From: Sphingobacterium daejeonense
GTDB lineage: Bacteria; Bacteroidota; Bacteroidia; Sphingobacteriales; Sphingobacteriaceae
Reading direction: 5' to 3'
DNA length: 64,000 nucleotides
NCBI RefSeq assembly: GCF_901472535.1
Contig: NZ_LR590470.1
Coordinates: forward strand, 3,968,001-4,032,000
The position numbers and the translations under genes were made by a program. Below, one piece after another: positions 55,299 to 64,000 of this stretch. The stretch's first letter is position 1; each line of letters opens with the position of its first letter. The notes beneath the pieces were generated by a model. It worked only from the letters and a program-made list of their open reading frames with translations, did not search any database and had not been told where the DNA came from.

Positions 55299-58200
55299 TT
55301 ATTCTTCAATTTCTTCAAGCATTTTCATTTCTGCCAATTCTGGATGCAGGTTCTTTTTTCTGGACATCATCAGGTAAAAAGCAGGAATTACAAATAAGGT
55401 TAATATTAAGGCAAAGATGGTCCCTCCCACTATAACCACACCCATACCAATTCTGCTAGTCGATGCTGCTCCTAGGGATAATGCAATTGGGAGTGCCCCT
55501 AATGCAATTGCCAAGGAGGTCATTAGAATTGGTCTTAACCGAGCCACCGATGCAGTAACTACAGCATCATACTTAGAGTACCCCTCCTCCCTCAACTGAT
55601 TGGCGAATTCTACGATCAAAATACCGTTCTTGGTTACCAGACCGATCAGCATAATTGTTCCAATCTGAGAAAATATATTCCATGACTGTCCAAATAACCA
55701 CAAGGAGAACATGGCCCCAGCAACAGCCATTGGCACTGTAATAATAATTATGATAGGATCGATAAAACTTTCAAACTGTGCGGCTAGGATCAAGAAAATC
55801 AGTAAAACAGCCAATCCGAATGCAAACATTGTATTCGATCCACTTTCGACAAAATCTCGAGATTCACCACCTAGGTCTGTTGTAAATGTTTCATTAAGGA
55901 CTTTGGCTTTCACCCTTTCCATCGCTTCGATTCCATCGCCCATACTTTTTCCAGGTGCTAGACCTGCAGATACGGTTGCAGCCATATACCTGTTGTTATG
56001 GAACAATTGGGGAGGACTGCTTCGTTCTTCAATCTCAACGATGTTGTCGAGCTGTATCAATTGGCCTTGATTATTTTTGACGAAGATAGATGCCAAATCC
56101 ATAGGTGTCGATCTATCTTTTCTATCAAACTGACCCATTACTTGGTACTGCTTTCCATTCATCATAAAATATCCGAAACGCTGTCCCGAAAGTGACATCT
56201 GCAATGTTTGGGCAACATCCAGAACCGAAACACCCAAGGATTGCGCTTTTTCCCTATCAATGCTCACATATACCTCAGGTTTATTGAACTTCAAGTTAAC
56301 ATCTGTAATTGAAAAAGTTGGATCATTGGAAAGCTCATCCATGAACAATGGAATCTTTTCTTCCAGTTTCTGAAAATTTGGCGCTTGAATAATATACTGA
56401 ATAGGAAGACCTCCTCTTCTATTTACCGAGATGGTAGGTTGTTGTGAAACCGATACCCTTCCTTCAGAATATCCACGCGTCAGCCTTGAGAGATCATCTG
56501 AAATTTCTTGTTGAGTTCTTTCCCTTTCATCAGGTTGTACTAATCCTAAACGAACAAAACCTGAATTAGAGGACGCAGATCCAAATCCTGGAGATGTAAT
56601 TACCAAGCTTACTTTTTTCTCAGGAACAGAGTCATTGATTAACATAGTTAGGTCAGTCATGAAACGGTCCATGTAATCATAGGACACACCCTCAGGTGCT
56701 GTTGCACGCAAGCTGATATAACTGCGGTCATCATAAGGAGCAGTTTCTTTGGGCAATAGCTGATAAAAAAAGAAGATTAAGGCAAAACATCCAATAATAG
56801 TAGCAAAGCTCAACCATTTGAACTTCAGAAACCCTTTTAATGAACTTGAATATTCTTCATTCATCATTTCAAAATAGCGTTCTGTCCGCATGTAGAATTT
56901 GGATTTCTTCTGTTCTCCACCTTTCATTAAATATGCGTTCAGCATTGGTGTTAAGGTCAATGACACGAATGCAGAGATTAAAACTGCTGCCCCGATGACG
57001 ACTCCGAATTCTCGGAAGAGTCGTCCAACAAAGCCTTCTAAGAATATCACGGGCAAGAATACTGCAGCCAAAGTGATGGATATGGAAATAACAGCGAAAA
57101 AGATTTCATTCGATCCCTTAATAGCAGCTTGAATAGGAGGCATCCCTTCTTCCACTTTCTTGAATATATTTTCCGTTACTACGATACCATCATCCACTAC
57201 CAACCCTGTTGCCAAAACGATAGCCAATAAAGTCAATACATTGATTGAAAATCCACAGAGATACATAATAAAGAATGTGGCAATCAAGGATACTGGGATA
57301 TCGATCAGAGGTCTGAAGGCAATAGACCAATTTCTGAAGAACAGATAGATAATGAGGACTACCAAAACAATGGCAATCAACAATGTTTCTACTACTTCAA
57401 GTACGGCTCTTTTTACGAAAAGGGTGTTATCAATGGCGATATTTAATTCAAATCCTTCGGGAGTTCATTTTGAAGTTTATCGTATTCTTTATAAAAATGG
57501 TCTGCTATTTCGAGGTAATTTGTTCCTGGCTGCGGAATAATAGCCAAGCTCACCATGGGATATCCTGAGTCTGACATCTTTGTTTCAAAGTTCTCTGCTT
57601 CCAGGGCTGCTTTACCGACATCAGAAAATCTGACTATTCTATTATTATCTGAACGGATGATAATATTGCTGAATTCTTCTTCACTGGCCAAATTACCGAT
57701 AGTTTTGATCGCTAGTTCGGTATTTGCTCCTGTTAATTTCCCTGATGGCAGTTCAACATTTTGCGTCGTGAGCGCATTTCTGACATCCAGAACGGTCAAT
57801 CCATAAGATGCAAGTTTATTGGGGTCAATCCATAGCCTCATGGCATATTTCCGCTGTCCCCAAATTTGCACAGAACTCACACCTGGAATGGTCTGCAATC
57901 TTTGTGCTATGACGTTCTCTGCATAGTCCGAAAGTTCCAATACATTTTTGGTGGCACTTTGCATGGTCATGGTGATAATAGGTTCTGAATCTGCGTCAGA
58001 TTTAGAAACTACTGGAGGGGCGTCAATATCTTGAGGTAGGCTTCGCAATGCTTGGGATACTTTGTCCCTAACATCGTTGGCAGCCTCTTCGAGGTTTTTT
58101 CCTAAATTGAACTCAATAGTAATGTTACTTGACCCTTGGTTGGAGGATGAAGAAATATTACGGATTCCATCGATGGAGTTGATTGATTTCTCCAAAGGTT

Positions 58201-58393
58201 CTGTAATCTGAGATTCAATAATATCAGCGTTTGCACCTGCATAGTTAGTTCGCACTGATATCTGTGCCGGGTCAATGGATGGGAATTCCCTGATTCCCAA
58301 AAATGTATAACCAATGATCCCAAATAAAATTAGGATCAGGTTCATGACAATAGTCAGTACAGGTCGTTTTATACTTAAGGTTGATAAACTCAT
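55299..58393 (-). CDS. RND efflux permease, AcrB/MdtB-type (apparent frameshift)
   Basis: Proton-driven inner-membrane pump of about 1031 residues with the usual twelve helices and two large periplasmic loops. It starts MSLSTLSIKRPVLTIVMNLI. The TM4 motif is LATGLVVDDGIVVTENIF, holding the paired aspartates of the proton relay (LVVDDG). One T is missing in 57450-57452; adding it joins NELPKDFELNIAIDNTLFVK. It lies 9 nt after the adaptor gene. Substrates unknown (drugs, bile salts, metabolites). Confidence 0.93.
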
Positions 58394-58402
58394 TCTCTCA
58401 GA

Positions 58403-59464
58403 TTATTGAAGAGTAACATTTACTTTGGAACCATTTCTCAACGACATAACTCCGGAGGTCAGAACGGTATCACCAGCTTGGATACCTGATGTTATCAAAA
58501 CATCCTCATCTGTTCTGGCACCAGTTTCAACCATGACCTCATTTGCAGAACCATTTTTCATGACAAAAAGTTTTTTTCCGTTCTGTACAGGGATCAACGC
58601 TTCAGCAGGGACCAACAGTCCATTTTCCAACGTCTCCAATGGAAAAATAATGTTCGCAAACGTTCCAGGAATTATATTATCAGAATTATTTGTTGTAATG
58701 GCTTTCACCAATAATGTTCTGGTATTTGCTTCAACAGCAGGTTCAGTGGCATAGATTTTCGCTGTAAATTCTCCTTGCACACCTTGAACGTTAAATTTCA
58801 CTTGATTGTTAACTTTTACCCGATTTGCATATTTTTCAGGTATTGAAAAAGAAACTTTCAATCTATTTGTGTTTACCAACTGGGCGATAACTGTCGCTGG
58901 AGTAACATAGCTGCCTTTAGATATATTTCTAAGACCTATTCTTCCTGAAAAAGGTGCTCGGATGACGGTTTTACTCAATTGTGCTTTGATCAATTGGATC
59001 TGTGACTCTGCTGTTCTAAAATCTGCACTAGCAATGTCATATTCCTCTTGAGAGATCGCTTCCTTTTCTAATAGGAGTTTTGCTCTTCTTTCATTTTCTG
59101 CTGCGAGGTTATTTCTGGTTTGCGCTTGTGCTAGTTGAGCTTGCAATTCGGCATCGTTAATTCGCAACAGTGGTTGACCTTGGCTCACGCGTCCACCTTC
59201 AGAAAAATTTATTGATTCGACAATCCCAGAGACCTCAGTATGAATTTCTATCTGTTCATCAGCTTCAATGGAACCCGAAAGAGTTAGATAGTCTGAAAAT
59301 GGCTGCCCCTGGACTACCTGACCATAGACTTTCATTTCAGAACGACCAGCAGGACGCCCATTCTGTGCAGCGGCTTTTTCTTTGTTCGTAGTGATCCTGT
59401 AAAAGATCATTCCTCCGACCACTAGGACTATTATCAATAAAACAATTATAGATTTTCTTTTCAT
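58403..59464 (-). CDS. Periplasmic adaptor of the RND pump
   Basis: Membrane-fusion protein, 353 residues. An N-terminal membrane anchor (IIVLLIIVLVVGGMIFYRIT) is followed by half a lipoyl domain (IEIHTEVSGIVESINFSEGG), a coiled hairpin (LAQAQTRNNLAAENERRAKL), the second lipoyl half (VIRAPFSGRIGLRNISKGSY) and a beta-barrel. First gene of the adaptor-permease-channel operon. Confidence 0.93.
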   Translation of the reverse strand: MKRKSIIVLLIIVLVVGGMIFYRITTNKEKAAAQNGRPAGRSEMKVYGQVVQGQPFSDYLTLSGSIEADEQIEIHTEVSGIVESINFSEGGRVSQGQPLLRINDAELQAQLAQAQTRNNLAAENERRAKLLLEKEAISQEEYDIASADFRTAESQIQLIKAQLSKTVIRAPFSGRIGLRNISKGSYVTPATVIAQLVNTNRLKVSFSIPEKYANRVKVNNQVKFNVQGVQGEFTAKIYATEPAVEANTRTLLVKAITTNNSDNIIPGTFANIIFPLETLENGLLVPAEALIPVQNGKKLFVMKNGSANEVMVETGARTDEDVLITSGIQAGDTVLTSGVMSLRNGSKVNVTLQ

Positions 59465-59630
59465 TTTTCAGGTTGCAGACGCTTAAATTATTTAAGTTTA
59501 ATTAAGCTGAAAAATAGGAAAAATACGGATAAGATAGTGTAATAATGTTATTATACTAATATTAGGATAATATCAAGGGAATTTTAACAAGTATAATACT
59601 TGGGCGGGAAATTTAGGTTAAACCATCAAA

Positions 59631-60245
59631 TTAACCAATAAATGGATGTTTATAGTTGATATTTAATTTTACAATTATTCGGTTTATAAGTACCCATAAT
59701 CTTTCGATAGAGATCTTGTAAGACATGGCGATTTTCTGGAGACTTAATCCTTCCAACATCCGATGAACGATATGTAGTTCTCTTTCGGACAGCTTTCTTC
59801 TATCCTGTGGTGGTTTTTGAATACCGAAGAAAAGTGATTTAGTCAATTCAGGGCATGCATAACATGATCCGGTGAGCACATCGTTAATTATATCTACCAA
59901 CTCACAGGTTTTGGTACCTTTATTAACGAATGCATATGCACCGCCCAATATACTATTTCTGATAATGGCGGGATTGATAGTATCCGAAAGCATAATTATA
60001 TGCGTATTGGGAAATTTTTGCTTAATTATAGGAATTCCAGATACTCCATCTATTCCTGGCATCATAACATCCAACAGGATTACCTCGGGTACAGCAGTTT
60101 TTTCAGCTTTTGTTTGAAAGTCGGCAATAGACTCAGCTTCAAGGACGAAGTCAAATCGCACCTTGTTAAAGTTCAAAAGCTGTAGCTTAGTTAAATTTCG
60201 ACAAAAGATGCTATCATCTATTATCCCTAACTTTATTCTTCGCAT
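59631..60245 (-). CDS. Response regulator, NarL/LuxR-like
   Basis: 204 residues. The receiver has D10/D11 and phosphoacceptor D59 (VILLDVMMPGIDG). The C-terminal helix-turn-helix is degenerate (RKLSERELHIVHRMLEGLSL, then QKIAMSYKISIERLWVLINR). No kinase is adjacent. It lies 167 nt upstream of the efflux operon on the same strand, so it could regulate it, but this is only position. Confidence 0.85.
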   Translation of the reverse strand: MRRIKLGIIDDSIFCRNLTKLQLLNFNKVRFDFVLEAESIADFQTKAEKTAVPEVILLDVMMPGIDGVSGIPIIKQKFPNTHIIMLSDTINPAIIRNSILGGAYAFVNKGTKTCELVDIINDVLTGSCYACPELTKSLFFGIQKPPQDRRKLSERELHIVHRMLEGLSLQKIAMSYKISIERLWVLINRIIVKLNINYKHPFIG

Positions 60246-60561
60246 AAACTAATTTCTTAAATTCACTGGATTGATTTAGGATCAATCAAATCTGGTGTTA
60301 CACCATCTACTATAAATATACTATTTGTCCTTTAGACAAGAAAGTAACTATTTAAAAAAGTAGGATTTTTATTTGTAAATTAATTAAATTATAAAACCCT
60401 AAGGCATTTTATTTCCACAGCAAAAAAAGCACGGAAATAGTCAAACTGAGAGTGAAAACATTGTTAAAATATCATCAATTAAACCGTTTTCACCTAAATC
60501 AGAGTTAAATTTAATTATTTAAAATATATAATTCACTAAAAGATGGAAAAAAGATGGATAG
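60246..60561. other. Gene-free A+T-rich spacer
   Basis: About 315 bp upstream of the response regulator. I see no gene, no RNA and no clear TAnnTTTG promoter pair. Confidence 0.5.
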
Positions 60562-60596
60562 TAGATGTGGGATGTGAGATGTGAGATGTGAGATAG
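60562..60596 (+). repeat. Five-heptamer element, GAGATGT class
   Basis: Units TAGATGT, GGGATGT, GAGATGT, GAGATGT, GAGATAG. This copy stands alone, not next to a stop codon. Confidence 0.85.
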
Positions 60597-60629
60597 CCGG
60601 TTGGAATACTAGCCTTAGAGAACCAACCC

Positions 60630-60850
60630 TGTTACGGGTGTAACTATTCTAGAAAAATGTCATTATAACGCATAGAACTCTGTAGGGGTGTAACTATTAT
60701 AGAAAAATGGCCATGCAGCCAAAAACCCCATCGGCGTTAAATGCCGGAGGCATGAAATGTATCTTAAATGCCGTAGGCATGAAATATCTATAGAAATGAA
60801 AATCCCCCAAACACCAGCGCCGTAGGTGTGGCATGTTTGTTAAATCTCCT
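60630..60850 (+). repeat. Cluster of short repeats with palindromic cores
   Basis: GGGTGTAACTATTCTAGAAA (60636) recurs at 60686 with one change, 50 bp on. ATGCCGGAGGCATGAAAT (60741) recurs at 60768 with one change; GCGCCGTAGGTGTGG follows at 60818. The units share a near-palindrome around GTAGG or GGAGG, and most end in a TATCTATAGAAA-like tail. No coding potential is credible. Confidence 0.7.
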
Positions 60851-60859
60851 GCTATAATA

Positions 60860-61005
60860 GTGACACCCCGATGGGGTTTCACCGCAGTGGCAGGTATCTC
60901 CGACGCCATGGTCGGTGTCCCCACCGGCCATCACCTGGATTGTGTGCGCCGCCTGCCCTTCGGCTAAGGGACCGAAGGCGGCCGGCAATTGGGAACGCCA
61001 TAAAA
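60860..61005. repeat. GC-rich structured stretch downstream of the rRNA operon
   Basis: This stretch is far more GC-rich than the chromosome around it. It can form several hairpins, for example ACCCCGATGGGGT (60864-60878 region) and GCCGCCTGCCCTTCGG with CCGAAGGCGGC (60948-60982 region). Short open frames exist on both strands but look like no protein. Confidence 0.55.
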
Positions 61006-61007
61006 CA

Positions 61008-61042
61008 GGAAAGCCCGATGTCCTCATGGACAACGGGCTTCC
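61008..61042 (-). terminator. Terminator of the rRNA operon
   Basis: AAGCCCGTTGTCC and GGACATCGGGCTT (minus strand, one mismatch) around ATGA, followed by a short T-rich stretch, just after 5S rRNA. Confidence 0.75.
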
Positions 61043-61048
61043 GTATAA

Positions 61049-61160
<112 letters not shown>

Positions 61161-61246
61161 AATACCTTTTTGACAGACTGATCTGTCATTGACATGTTAT
61201 TGGAAGAAAGGAGGGTTAAAAAGAGAGAGGACAACAGACTATCCGC

Positions 61247-64000
<2,754 letters not shown>

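Noticed and set aside
61161..61246. tRNA gene between 23S and 5S rRNA
   Set aside because: The roughly 85-nt spacer has no cloverleaf or T-loop (GTTCGA-like) sequence.

Overview
The window looks like a chromosome segment of a Sphingobacteriaceae-type Bacteroidetes (Sphingobacterium or a close relative; inference). The reasons are a low G+C background, Bacteroidetes-type promoters (TTG, about 19 nt, TAnnTTTG), lipoprotein and secretion signals, an IPExxxVDY-type gene, a GH109 (Gfo/Idh/MocA-type) enzyme, several glycoside hydrolases and an acpP-fabF-rnc cluster.

Layout. 1-7911 (minus): S10/spc ribosomal protein operon from rplC to rplR, running off the left edge; rpsJ is not next to rplC, and an unsaturated glucuronyl hydrolase (GH88) sits upstream instead. 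An internal terminator, promoter and structured leader separate rpsN from rpsH. 9469-18355: CoA-binding protein, serine hydrolase, pyruvate dehydrogenase E1 alpha and E2, hisS, rnc, fabF, acpP. 18622-36000: IPExxxVDY protein, pyk, a histidine kinase/response regulator pair, a SAM-I riboswitch with metE, small secreted proteins, a flavin-dependent 2-hydroxy-acid dehydrogenase, an alpha-galactosidase-like enzyme, uvrB, upp and an RNase H-like gene. 35895-41851: pnuC and an NadR-like kinase, two small lipoproteins, an IS1182-type element, ahcY and a bacilliredoxin. 41975-53728: amidohydrolase, lipA, GH20 hexosaminidase, carB, a formylglycine-generating enzyme and the GH109 enzyme. 53993-60245: tripartite RND efflux operon and a response regulator. 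61049-64000: 5S and most of 23S rRNA (minus), 23S running off the right edge.

Two things stand out. First, eighteen genes, many of them essential, are split by single-base length errors (about 27 in all, mostly an extra base in a short homopolymer). Every one can be joined to a normal full-length product, so I treat them as probable sequencing or assembly errors and annotate full extents. Second, intergenic DNA carries a family of short elements, each of exactly five heptanucleotides (35 bp). There are eleven copies here in three sequence classes. Most touch or nearly touch a stop codon, and two inverted pairs bracket a transcription terminator. I know of no description of this element and regard it as the best candidate for something new. 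A second repeat family with palindromic cores lies beside the rRNA operon.

Functional links: metE (SAM riboswitch) and ahcY belong to the methyl cycle; lipA supplies the lipoyl group used by the two lipoyl domains of the E2 subunit; pnuC plus the NadR-like kinase form a nicotinamide riboside salvage pair; and the GH88, GH20, GH109, alpha-galactosidase-like and formylglycine-generating enzymes fit a glycan- or glycosaminoglycan-degrading lifestyle.
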